From Bacteroidaceae bacterium (GTDB lineage Bacteria; Bacteroidota; Bacteroidia; Bacteroidales; Bacteroidaceae): a stretch of 64,000 nucleotides of DNA. The DNA lies in contig JAFZWM010000044.1 in NCBI GenBank assembly GCA_017617315.1, forward strand, positions 21,755 through 85,754, written 5' to 3'. The notes under the pieces are model-generated. The model made no database searches, was not told the DNA's origin, and saw only the letters and a list, made by a program, of their open reading frames with translations. Below, piece by piece: positions 53,826 through 62,389 of this stretch; within the stretch, counting starts at the first letter, position 1; each line of letters starts with the position of its first letter. The position numbers and the translations under genes are program-made.

Positions 53826-56800
53826 ATCTTTTTGTCTTTCTTTTCGTTAAGTTTCCAATATGTAACCGGCAGGACGGTAACAACCATCACAAGTGCCCCG
53901 ATGCCGCCGGCAAAGATGGTTACTCCCACGGGCATCCAGAAGTTGGTTGCCTCTACAATCATCGGTACTACTCCTACGGCCGTGGTGGCTGTTGTCAGGA
54001 AGATAGGAACCATGCGGCGTTTTCCGGCATCGTAGGCTGCATCTTTTACCTTCCATCCCTGCTTGACCAAGTTGTTAGCATGCTCGAATATCAGAATTTC
54101 GTTTCGCATAATCATTCCCATCAGCGTGATGAAGCCGAAGACCGATGTCAGTCCTACGGCGCGGTTCATGAGGAATAGTCCGATGAGTGCGCCCGGCAGG
54201 CAGAGGCTTATGGCTGCGATGCTTACCAAGGTAATCTTGTACTGGCGGAAGTTGAACAGAATGAAGAAGAATATGATTACAACCGAAATTGCCAGACCTT
54301 GTGCGATTGGCTTTATCATCTCGTTGTTGTTCTCTGGCTCACCGCCAACTTCGAATCTTACTCCGTCAGGGATGTGAATCTTTGTTCTGGCTATGTTCTC
54401 GAACTCTTCGTGAAGCGGAGCAGACAGAATGTTCTTCTTCAGCTCGGCTGTTATGGTGATGCATCGTTCGCCCTCGCGGTGCAGGATGTTTGTTGCTGCC
54501 CAGACATGATGCGCATCGCCTATCTGACGGAGCGGAACGCTTGCCGCAGCCGACGTGAGGTACAGATTGTTGATGTCGTCGCAGTTGAAATTCTGGCTGT
54601 TGATGTCTTTTATCTTCACAGGAATGTTGTAATCGCCTTCCCATACATTAGTTACCGTGGTGCTGCCGGTTGAAAGCGCCAACTGAAGTTCGGACAGCGT
54701 GCGGTTTATTCCAAGCTGTGATGATGCCACAGGGTCGAGTTCAACCTCGATTATCGGACGCGGGTTCATCCAGTCGGTGTGTACGTTCATCACATTTGGG
54801 TTCTGTCGCATCTCCGCCATCATCTCATCGGCCACGGTGCGCAGACTGTCGATGTTCTCGCCGTAGAAGCGGTATTCGAATGTAGGGACATTCTGAAAAT
54901 CGAGCTGCTTGAACTTTACGAAGGCATCGGGGAAATGTTCGCTGAGCATCGGTTCGTATTTGTCGAGCAGCGCTTCGGTGGCTTCTACCGACTTAGTGTT
55001 GACGATGAACTGGGCGTAGTTAGTGCCAGCCATCTTTGGTGCGTAGGCCGCGTGGAATCGTGGCGATGAGCATCCGATGAAGCGCGTGATGCCAACGATG
55101 TCTTCTTCCTGCTTCAGAATGTTGTATACCGAGTCGGCAACCGCCTTTGTGTCGTTCAGACCTTTCGTCTCGGGCAGAGTGATTTCTACGGCAAACATGT
55201 CTCTATCGGCCACAGGCATCATTCTAACCTTCATGTTTGGGACAATAAGGGCACATGACAGAATGATGACGGCTATTGCTCCGACGATGGTTGTCGTTGG
55301 GTTGCGGAAGGTCCATTTAAGCACCTTCTCGTAATACTCCTGAACATAGTCGGTGAACTCTTTCTTCTGTTTCTTCTGCTTTTTCTTTTTCTTGATGTAC
55401 AGGAATTCGAGAACCGGAATCGTAACGATGGCAAGTGCCAGGGAAACCATCAGGTTGATGAGGATTGTCCATGGAAGCCACTCAACGAAATCGGCAGTCA
55501 TTCCGACCATTGTGAGGAGCAGAGGGAAGAAGATGATGGCTATGCACAGGGTTGCAAGCATCATCGGCATGAAGTAGTGCTGTGCCGATACGGCTGCGGC
55601 AAACCATCGGCTGTAGCCCTTGTTCAGATATTCAAGATATCCGTCGAGCACCACGATGGCGTTGTCTACCACCATTCCGAGCACGATTATCAGGCCGGCA
55701 AGCGTTACGGTGTTGAGCGGGATGCCGCACATGTACATTATTCCGACCGAGATGAACGTGCTGAGAGGCACTGTGATGCCGGCAACGATGGCCGTGCGCC
55801 AAGGAAACAGCAGGAGCATTACGACGATGATGATTGCCATAGACTCTATAAGGTTCACCATGAAGTCTCTTACGCTGTTGTCTACCACCTTGCACTGGTC
55901 GGCAATGCGGATAACCGACACATCGTCGGGCAGTTCGTTTGCCGTGAAGTCGTCGAGAACCTTCTGCACTTCCTTGCCGTACTGCACAATGTTGTTGCCC
56001 TCAATCATCTCGAGCGACATCAGCACGCACTGGTTGCCGTTGTACTCTATGTAGCTGTTGCTCATGTCGTATTCGCGCTTCACGGTGGCAATGTCCTTTA
56101 TTCGCACCACCTTGCCGTCGCTTCCGTTGAATACTATCTGGTTTTCAATCTCCTTCTCGCTTGCTATGCTTGGCTTTACATGTATCGGCATGTTCTTTTC
56201 GAGTCCGCTTATGTTGCCGCTCATTGTGGTGAGTCCAGCCGACTGCATAGCCTGTACAACCGCCATTTTTCCTATTCCGTAGGATGCAAGACGCTCTTGG
56301 TCTACATAGATGGTTATCTGTTCTTGGTTGTTGCCGTAGAGGACGGCATTGCTTACCGATGGCACACGGCGCAGACGGTCGGCGAGGTCGTCGCTGTATT
56401 TCTTCAGGTCTTTGTAGCTGCGGTTCTCGCTCTCTATGGCAAGCAGCAGGGCCGACGACGAGCCGAAGTCATCGTTTACGCTTAGGGCGAGTACTCCGCT
56501 AGGCAGATTCTGGCTCTTGAAGGCGTTGAGGCCGTGCTTAATCTTGCTCCATACCTCGTCCTTGTTGTTCACGTTATCCTGAAGTTCGACCATGGCGATG
56601 CACAGTCCGTTGGTGCTCGTGGTGGTTGTCTTGTGCCTTTTCACCTCGTCGTAGGTGAAGAGATAGCGTTCGAGCGGACGTGCCACCTGTTCCTCTACTT
56701 CTTCGGCCGTTGCGCCCGGATATACGGCAACCACCACTCCCTGTCTGATCACGAAATCGGGAAACTCCGACTTAGCCATCTTCTCGAAACCGAATATTCC

Positions 56801-56890
56801 GAAGATGAAGAGCAGTATTATTATCAGTCCCGTGAGACGGAAATTGTGCATCAGGTACGAAACCCAATTTATCTTATCCTTCTTTTTCAT
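53813..56890 (-). CDS. RND-family efflux transporter, inner-membrane pump
   Basis: 1025 residues, normal for HAE-type RND pumps. The N-terminal helix (FRLTGLIIILLFIFGIFGFEKM), large periplasmic loops and the TM4 block LIIVLGMVVDNAIVVLDGYL with the proton-relay acidic residues are present. Unusually, the usual terminal Glu after DNAIVV is replaced by Asp-Gly (LDGYL), as in several Bacteroidales pumps. It exports drugs, metals or lipids by proton antiport; the substrate is unknown. It is 6 bp downstream of the adaptor gene. Confidence 0.92.
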   Translation of the reverse strand: MKKKDKINWVSYLMHNFRLTGLIIILLFIFGIFGFEKMAKSEFPDFVIRQGVVVAVYPGATAEEVEEQVARPLERYLFTYDEVKRHKTTTTSTNGLCIAMVELQDNVNNKDEVWSKIKHGLNAFKSQNLPSGVLALSVNDDFGSSSALLLAIESENRSYKDLKKYSDDLADRLRRVPSVSNAVLYGNNQEQITIYVDQERLASYGIGKMAVVQAMQSAGLTTMSGNISGLEKNMPIHVKPSIASEKEIENQIVFNGSDGKVVRIKDIATVKREYDMSNSYIEYNGNQCVLMSLEMIEGNNIVQYGKEVQKVLDDFTANELPDDVSVIRIADQCKVVDNSVRDFMVNLIESMAIIIVVMLLLFPWRTAIVAGITVPLSTFISVGIMYMCGIPLNTVTLAGLIIVLGMVVDNAIVVLDGYLEYLNKGYSRWFAAAVSAQHYFMPMMLATLCIAIIFFPLLLTMVGMTADFVEWLPWTILINLMVSLALAIVTIPVLEFLYIKKKKKQKKQKKEFTDYVQEYYEKVLKWTFRNPTTTIVGAIAVIILSCALIVPNMKVRMMPVADRDMFAVEITLPETKGLNDTKAVADSVYNILKQEEDIVGITRFIGCSSPRFHAAYAPKMAGTNYAQFIVNTKSVEATEALLDKYEPMLSEHFPDAFVKFKQLDFQNVPTFEYRFYGENIDSLRTVADEMMAEMRQNPNVMNVHTDWMNPRPIIEVELDPVASSQLGINRTLSELQLALSTGSTTVTNVWEGDYNIPVKIKDINSQNFNCDDINNLYLTSAAASVPLRQIGDAHHVWAATNILHREGERCITITAELKKNILSAPLHEEFENIARTKIHIPDGVRFEVGGEPENNNEMIKPIAQGLAISVVIIFFFILFNFRQYKITLVSIAAISLCLPGALIGLFLMNRAVGLTSVFGFITLMGMIMRNEILIFEHANNLVKQGWKVKDAAYDAGKRRMVPIFLTTATTAVGVVPMIVEATNFWMPVGVTIFAGGIGALVMVVTVLPVTYWKLNEKKDKKICAK

Positions 56891-56896
56891 AATATG

Positions 56897-57919
56897 CTAC
56901 ATTTTTATTTCAGAACCATCACTAATTTTCTGATAGCCCTCTGTTATGATGATGTCGTTGTCGTTCAAACCCTCTTCAATCACAATTCTGTTGCCGATGC
57001 TTTCGCCAGTCCTGACATTGTTCTTTACCGCCTTGTTGCCGTCGGCTTTCCATACGAACATCTGTCCGTCAGAGCCTTTCTGCACGGCTGTTGTGGGAAC
57101 GGTGATGGCTTTCTTGCCGCCCGCTCCGTTTAGGAAGCGCACGTTGCACACCATTCCCGGAAGAAGTTTTTGCGAGGCGTTTGCCACCGAAATCCTGGCG
57201 TTGTATGTGCGTGTTATGGCATCGGCCTGAACGCCCTTTTCAATCTTTCCGCCTTTGAATGATGCTCCTCCGAGGGCACCCACTTCGATGCTCGACGGGG
57301 TGGATGCGCTTATCGAGCCGATTTCCTTTTCGGGCATCGCCACGGTTACTTTCACGCTGCTGATGTCGAGGATTGATATCACGGGCTGTGCCGGAAGTGC
57401 CGTTTCTCCGGCGCTTACATATTTCTTGCCCACGATGCCGCTCACGGGAGCGTGCAGATTGCAGTCGTCGAGCATCTTCTTTGCCATGTCGTATGCTGCT
57501 TGAGCCTGTTGCAGTTTGCTCTGTGCCTCAACCCATTGTATCTCGGGCAGCGAGCCGTTGTCGTGCAGTTGCTTGTATCTTGCTATGGCATCTTTAGCCT
57601 GCTTTAGTGCGGCGCTGGCTGCCTCAGCCGAGTTGCGCGCCTGAGTAGGGTCGAGCGTTGCCACAAGCTGTCCTTTCCTTACCTGCTGACCCTCGTCTAC
57701 ATATACCTTCTGGACCGTTCCCATTGATGTGAAGCTTATTCCAGTTGTGTTGGCAGCCTCTACCGTGCCGACGTATGGCTGAATGTTGTAGTCGGCTGAC
57801 GGATGAACCTGTTCGGTCTTTACGCTTACGGCGTCAATTTTCTTGTTAATCTCTTTTTCTGCGCACGAAGTCAGAGTAGCAACTCCAATCATCAGTGCCA
57901 AATGGCTTTTTCTAATCAT
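56897..57919 (-). CDS. RND periplasmic adaptor (HlyD/MFP family) lipoprotein
   Basis: 340 residues from the ATG at 57919, with a lipoprotein signal ending TLTSC. The lipoyl-like segment (VGTVEAANTTGISFTSMGTV, then VYVDEGQQVRKGQLVATLDP), a helical hairpin rich in Ala/Gln (residues ~105-155), a second lipoyl half (LHAPVSGIVGKKYVSAGE) and a beta-barrel region follow in the usual order. It links the RND pump to the TolC channel. First gene of the efflux operon, divergent from an AraC regulator. Confidence 0.9.
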   Translation of the reverse strand: MIRKSHLALMIGVATLTSCAEKEINKKIDAVSVKTEQVHPSADYNIQPYVGTVEAANTTGISFTSMGTVQKVYVDEGQQVRKGQLVATLDPTQARNSAEAASAALKQAKDAIARYKQLHDNGSLPEIQWVEAQSKLQQAQAAYDMAKKMLDDCNLHAPVSGIVGKKYVSAGETALPAQPVISILDISSVKVTVAMPEKEIGSISASTPSSIEVGALGGASFKGGKIEKGVQADAITRTYNARISVANASQKLLPGMVCNVRFLNGAGGKKAITVPTTAVQKGSDGQMFVWKADGNKAVKNNVRTGESIGNRIVIEEGLNDNDIIITEGYQKISDGSEIKM

Positions 57920-58122
57920 AATTATGTTGTTTTGTTCGTTTTTCTGCTGCAAAGAAATAGCTAAAAATGGGGAAATGGGACAATAAGAACTCTCCAGAAT
58001 TGTTCTATTTTTCTTCTTGTGATGCTTATTCGGAAAAATACAACATCAATAAAGAAAAATAAAACAACGGATATTTGCGAAATAATGCTTACTTTGCAGC
58101 AGAATCAGAAAAAAATAAAGTC
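57920..58122. promoter_or_regulatory. divergent control region of the efflux operon and the AraC gene
   Basis: About 200 bp, AT-rich. TTACTTTG at 58089-58096 and ATATTTG near 58071-58077 on the plus strand are possible -7 elements of the AraC gene. No clear operator is visible. Confidence 0.4.
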
Positions 58123-58986
58123 ATGGTAGATTTATTGAATAACGAAGTTTATACAGACCGACGGATAACGGTGGTTTCGAGTCTCGACGAGATTAAGAAG
58201 GAGATGCTCGACCATGAGATTGTGATGGACGATTACGTTGCCGTCCTCCTGCTGAAGGGAAGTGCCGAGCTGTCCATCAACAACGAAGTGTACAGAATGG
58301 AGCAGAACCAGATGCTTTTCGGTCTGCCGAGCGTTGTGCTGCGCAAGCTCATGATAAGCGTAGATGCCGAACTTAAGGCCCTGTCTATTTCGGGCGAGTA
58401 TGTCGAAGAAATCTGTTCGCTTGAGAAAGATTCGGTCAATATCCGCATCTTCCTGAAGCAGAACCCCGTCTTTTCGATAGACGAAGACAGCGCCCGCGTG
58501 TTCTGCCAGTATTGCGACCTTTTGAGAAGCCGCCTCGCCAAGAAAGACATGCTGTATCAGAAGGAGATTCTGGAATCTCTGCTGGCGGCTTTCAAATACG
58601 AGTTTGGAGGCGCTATAATGAGACGCGCGGATATCCCGATGGCAGAATTTACCTCGGCCGACAGCATCTACAAGCAGTTCCTTGTGCTGCTCGAAACCTC
58701 GTCGCCAAAGTACCATCAGGTTGCGTATTATGCCGAAAAGCTTAATATCACGCCCAAATACTTCTCAACCGTGTGCAAGAAGATTACAGGCAAGACGGCG
58801 CTTCAGGTCATCGACATGGCCGTGGTTAGGGATGCCGAAGCACTCCTGAGGCGCAACGACATGAACATCAAACAGATATCGGCCGCCCTCGGATTCCCTA
58901 ACCAGAGTTTCTTTGGCAGATATGTTAAGAAGAAGTTAGGCGTGTCTCCGCAGAAGTACAGGGAAAACCATGCTAATTACATTTAG
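58123..58986 (+). CDS. AraC-family regulator, probable controller of the efflux operon
   Basis: 287 residues from the ATG at 58123; an in-frame TTG further upstream (58075) is less likely. The N-terminal cupin-like region (AVLLLKGSAELSINNEVYRM) senses a ligand. The C-terminal HTH pair (HQVAYYAEKLNITPKYFSTV, MNIKQISAALGFPNQSFFGR, then YVKKKLGVSPQKYRE) is canonical AraC. Its position divergent from the TolC-RND-adaptor operon suggests it regulates that operon. Confidence 0.88.
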   Translation: MVDLLNNEVYTDRRITVVSSLDEIKKEMLDHEIVMDDYVAVLLLKGSAELSINNEVYRMEQNQMLFGLPSVVLRKLMISVDAELKALSISGEYVEEICSLEKDSVNIRIFLKQNPVFSIDEDSARVFCQYCDLLRSRLAKKDMLYQKEILESLLAAFKYEFGGAIMRRADIPMAEFTSADSIYKQFLVLLETSSPKYHQVAYYAEKLNITPKYFSTVCKKITGKTALQVIDMAVVRDAEALLRRNDMNIKQISAALGFPNQSFFGRYVKKKLGVSPQKYRENHANYI

Positions 58987-59057
58987 TCGGCGCGTTTTTG
59001 TTACATTTGTGCCATAAAATGCGAGATTTAGTTAGGCCGTTTGTTGATATTTGTTAC

Positions 59058-59065
59058 TATTTTTG
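59058..59065 (+). promoter_or_regulatory. -7 element of the patatin gene
   Basis: TATTTTTG matches TAnnTTTG and lies 34 bp before the ATG; a -33 TTTG at 59040-59043 is closer than usual. Confidence 0.45.
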
Positions 59066-59098
59066 CGACGCAATCTTTCTATCTTATTATTCTAAAAA

Positions 59099-59959
59099 AT
59101 GAATGCGACAAACAAAGTAGGATTGGTGCTTGAGGGTGGCGGACTCAGATGTCTGTTCACGTCGGGCGTTATTGATGTGCTTATGGAGCACGGCATCGAC
59201 TTTCCGGCAACGGCAGGCGTGTCGGGCGGCGTGCTGTTTGGCTGCAACTACAAGTCCAGACAGCCGGGCAGGGCTTTGCGCTATAACATCAGGTTCAAGG
59301 ACGAGCCGAGATACATGAGCTGGAAGTCGCTCCGCCAGACAGGTAACTATGTGAACGACGAGTTCTCGTACCACAAACTGCCATACGAGCTCGACCCGAT
59401 GGATTTCAAGACCTATCGCGAGAGCGACATGGAATTCTACGTCGTATGCACGGATATTGAGGAAGGAAAGCCCGTCTATCGCCGTATCGACGATGCCGAC
59501 GGCGAAGGACTCGAATGGTTCAAGGCATCATCGTCGATGCCCGTCTTTGCCAAGCCCGTTGAGATTGACGGCCATTTCTATCTCGACGGCGGAATAACCG
59601 ACAGCATCCCCCTGAAGTTCCTCGAAGGCCGCGGATTCGAGAAGAACGTGGTCGTGCTTACCCAGCCCAAGGACTACAAAAAGAAGAAGGCGCAGCTCTA
59701 TCTTCTTCTCCGCCTGTGGCACAGAAAGTTTCCTAAGGTGGCACAGCTCATGAGGGTGCGCCACAAGATGTACAACGCGCAGCTCGACTACATAGCCGAG
59801 CAGGAGCGCAGCGGAAAGGCCTTCATCGTCTGTCCCGACGACACTCTTGGCATAGGCCGCATAGAGCAGGACGAGACGAAGATGCGCAACGTGTACGAGG
59901 CCGGACGCAGGAAAGCCGAGGAATTGCTTCCGCAGCTGCTCGACTTCTTGGGGAAATAA
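59099..59959 (+). CDS. patatin-like phospholipase
   Basis: 286 residues, YjjU/RssA-like length. The oxyanion loop LVLEGGGLRCLFTSGVID, the nucleophile elbow GVSGG (GxSxG, Ser about residue 43) and the catalytic Asp in YLDGGITDSIPLKF make an intact Ser-Asp dyad. It would hydrolyse acyl esters of phospholipids in the cytoplasm or at the membrane. The C-terminal part is highly basic and helical. A terminator follows. Confidence 0.9.
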   Translation: MNATNKVGLVLEGGGLRCLFTSGVIDVLMEHGIDFPATAGVSGGVLFGCNYKSRQPGRALRYNIRFKDEPRYMSWKSLRQTGNYVNDEFSYHKLPYELDPMDFKTYRESDMEFYVVCTDIEEGKPVYRRIDDADGEGLEWFKASSSMPVFAKPVEIDGHFYLDGGITDSIPLKFLEGRGFEKNVVVLTQPKDYKKKKAQLYLLLRLWHRKFPKVAQLMRVRHKMYNAQLDYIAEQERSGKAFIVCPDDTLGIGRIEQDETKMRNVYEAGRRKAEELLPQLLDFLGK

Positions 59960-59991
59960 TACGCTTTTTAATTCACCAGTAATAAATTTTG

Positions 59992-60034
59992 AAGGCACTC
60001 CCGTCAATAAAATGCAATGGGGAGTGCCTTTTTT
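59992..60034 (+). terminator. terminator after the patatin gene
   Basis: AAGGCACTCCC pairs with GGGAGTGCCTT, followed by TTTT. Confidence 0.8.
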
Positions 60035-60058
60035 GTTTCTTTCAACCATAATTATTGT

Positions 60059-60066
60059 TATTTTTG
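60059..60066 (+). promoter_or_regulatory. -7 element of the methyltransferase gene
   Basis: TATTTTTG, 27 bp before the ATG at 60093. A TTTG at 60032-60035 is a possible though distant -33 element. Confidence 0.45.
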
Positions 60067-60092
60067 CACCGGAATTAAAAAGCAGAAACCGA

Positions 60093-60827
60093 ATGATTAC
60101 AGAAAACGAAATATTCGCGAGCGATTGCGACCCGATGGGGCAGGCAATTCTCGACTATCAGACTACCGGAAAGGCCTCTACGCTGAAGGTGCTTTCTTCG
60201 ATGTTCGACGATGACGAGATGTCCGTTCCGTACCTCTTCCGCTCTGAAGAGAGCTTTCCCAAGCTTGAACGGGAAGCCTTCGGGATGGCTTCGGGACGCG
60301 TGCTCGATGTGGGCGCAGGAGCCGGATGCCATGCCATCGCGCTTCAGAATAGGGGGCTCGATGTTACCGCCATCGATGTGTCGCCCCTCAGTTGCGAGGC
60401 TATGCGTCTGCGCGGCATCAGGAACGTGCAGTGCGTAAACTTCTTTTCGCCCATGTTCGACGAGAAGTTCGACACGGTGCTGATGCTGATGAACGGCACG
60501 GGCATTGCCGGAGAGCTGGAGAATCTGCCAAAGCTCCTGCTCCGTGCGGCGTCGCTCCTTGCCGACGGCGGAAAGATTCTCATCGACTCGAGCGACCTCA
60601 AGTATCTCTTCGAGAACGAGGACGGCTCGTTCGACATCGACCTTAACGACAAGTATTACGGCGAGGTCGACTATCAGATGCAGTACCGCAAGGTAAAGGG
60701 CAAGCCGTTCAACTGGCTCTATGTCGATTTTCCTATGCTCAAGGCGGTTGCCGAGGACTGCGGTCTGAAGTGCAGGATGGTTGCCGAGGGTAACCACTAC
60801 GACTATCTGGCACAGATTACAAAGTAA
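60093..60827 (+). CDS. SAM-dependent class I methyltransferase
   Basis: 244 residues from the ATG at 60093, chosen because it directly follows the promoter; the frame is open upstream through the terminator, which cannot be coding. Motif I is RVLDVGAGAGCHAIAL, followed by GLDVTAIDVSPLSCEAM and FDTVLMLMNGTG. It transfers a methyl group from AdoMet to an unknown substrate in the cytoplasm. The GH105 gene starts 26 bp downstream, so they may share a transcript. Confidence 0.8.
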   Translation: MITENEIFASDCDPMGQAILDYQTTGKASTLKVLSSMFDDDEMSVPYLFRSEESFPKLEREAFGMASGRVLDVGAGAGCHAIALQNRGLDVTAIDVSPLSCEAMRLRGIRNVQCVNFFSPMFDEKFDTVLMLMNGTGIAGELENLPKLLLRAASLLADGGKILIDSSDLKYLFENEDGSFDIDLNDKYYGEVDYQMQYRKVKGKPFNWLYVDFPMLKAVAEDCGLKCRMVAEGNHYDYLAQITK

Positions 60828-60852
60828 TGAATAACAAAAAATACAGATACTG

Positions 60853-62259
60853 ATGAACAAGAAACTTATTGCTGTGGCATGTGTTGCTCAGCTTGCGTGC
60901 GCTAACATTGCGGCGCAGAATGCCGAACCGGTAAACGACATGACCACTCCGCTGCACCTTCTAAAACCCAACTATCGCGTAACCTACGGCGAGTTGGAAG
61001 CCAAGGATGTGAAGGCTACGCTCGACCGTATTTTTGCCTATATCGATGCGCAGACGCCTGCCCGCCTCGTAAAGGACGGTAAGGAGATAAACAAGACGAA
61101 GAAGCTGCCCGAGGGTGCGGCTCTCGACCGCGGAGCGTTCCGCATTGGCAGTTACGAGTGGGGAATAACCTATCAGGCTCTGATTGATGCCAGCGCAATC
61201 ACAGGCGATGCCAAGTACAAGAACTACGTTACGCGCCGCTTCGACTTTCTGAAGAATATGTATCCGCTGTTCAAACCGCTTTCTGGAAAGGTCAAGGACG
61301 CCCAGATGGAACAGATTATCAATCCGCGTGCCCTCGACGACTGCGGAACGATGTGTACGGCAATGATGAAGGCAGGCAAGAAGCTCGGCACGAAAGGGCT
61401 CGACTCGCTTGTTGAGAACTATTTCCGCTTTATAGAGAAGAAGCAGTATCGCCTTTCCGACGGAACATTTGCACGCCACAGACCGCAGCGCAACACCATC
61501 TGGCTCGACGATATGTATATGGGCATCCCTGCCGTGGCTTATCGCGGCGTTTACACAGGCGATGTCAAGTATTTTGACGAGGCTGCCACGATGTACCGTC
61601 ATTTTGTTGAGCGCATGTGGCTTCCCGAGAAGGGCATCTACCGCCACGGCTATGTCGAAGGGCTGAATCAGCAGCCTACATATCACTGGGCAAGAGCCAA
61701 CGGATGGGCTTTACTCACTACCGTAGAGTTGCTCGATATGCTCCCTAAGAATCATAAGGACCGCGACTTCGTGCTTAATCAGCTTCGCCTGCATGTGAAA
61801 GGTCTGGCTGCCTTGCAGAGCATGGACGGCTTCTGGCATCAGTTGCTCGACCGCAACGACTCGTACCTCGAAACGAGCGCGACAGCCATCTACACATATT
61901 GCATAGCCCACGCCGTAAACGAGGGCTGGATTGACGGCATAACATACGGTCCTGTGGCTCAGCTTGGCTGGCATGCCGTAAACAGCAAGGTCACTCCAGA
62001 GGGGTTGGTTGCTGGCACATGCGTGGGCACAGGCATGGCGTTCGACCCTGCGTTCTACTACTATCGCCCGGTAAGCGCGGCTGCGGCTCATGGCTACGGT
62101 CCTACGCTGTGGGCGGCTGCCGAGATGATTCGACTTCTCGACAAGTGGCATCCGCGCACAAACGACAGCGGTCTGCACTACTACGAGCAGAAGCAGACTT
62201 GTCCAAATCCGCTCTTCTATCTCACCGAGGATGGCAAGGGCGAGGAGGTCGTTTTCTGA
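60853..62259 (+). CDS. GH105-family unsaturated rhamnogalacturonyl hydrolase
   Basis: 468 residues with a signal peptide (to NIAAQN). The (alpha/alpha)6 barrel carries the two conserved acidic motifs ALDDCGTM (~155) and WLDDMYMG (~218), with YHWARANGWAL, FWHQLLDRNDSYLETSATAI and PEGLVAGTCVGTG typical of GH88/GH105. It removes the unsaturated uronic acid left by pectate or rhamnogalacturonan lyases, producing 5-keto-4-deoxyuronate that feeds KDG metabolism; this matches the uxaA-kdgK-eda genes in this window. A strong terminator follows. Confidence 0.88.
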   Translation: MNKKLIAVACVAQLACANIAAQNAEPVNDMTTPLHLLKPNYRVTYGELEAKDVKATLDRIFAYIDAQTPARLVKDGKEINKTKKLPEGAALDRGAFRIGSYEWGITYQALIDASAITGDAKYKNYVTRRFDFLKNMYPLFKPLSGKVKDAQMEQIINPRALDDCGTMCTAMMKAGKKLGTKGLDSLVENYFRFIEKKQYRLSDGTFARHRPQRNTIWLDDMYMGIPAVAYRGVYTGDVKYFDEAATMYRHFVERMWLPEKGIYRHGYVEGLNQQPTYHWARANGWALLTTVELLDMLPKNHKDRDFVLNQLRLHVKGLAALQSMDGFWHQLLDRNDSYLETSATAIYTYCIAHAVNEGWIDGITYGPVAQLGWHAVNSKVTPEGLVAGTCVGTGMAFDPAFYYYRPVSAAAAHGYGPTLWAAAEMIRLLDKWHPRTNDSGLHYYEQKQTCPNPLFYLTEDGKGEEVVF

Positions 62260-62287
62260 TAATATCATCTGAAAACCTGAATTTTAC

Positions 62288-62336
62288 AAAGCCGATACAG
62301 TCTTGTATTTTTTTGCAAGACTGTATCGGCTTTTTG
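62288..62336 (+). terminator. very strong terminator after the GH105 gene
   Basis: An 18-bp perfect stem (62288-62305 with 62316-62333) begins AAAGCCGATACAG and is followed by T residues. Confidence 0.9.
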
Positions 62337-62349
62337 AATAGAAAATATG

Positions 62350-62357
62350 TATCTTTG
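62350..62357 (+). promoter_or_regulatory. -7 element of the GH8 gene
   Basis: TATCTTTG matches TAnnTTTG, 33 bp before the ATG; the -33 region overlaps the preceding terminator. Confidence 0.5.
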
Positions 62358-62389
62358 TCGCCGAAAAAATTATAACTAAAGAAAAAAGC

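Noticed and set aside
58075..58122. TTG start extending the AraC-type protein
   Set aside because: The extension overlaps likely -7 promoter elements; the ATG at 58123 gives normal family length.
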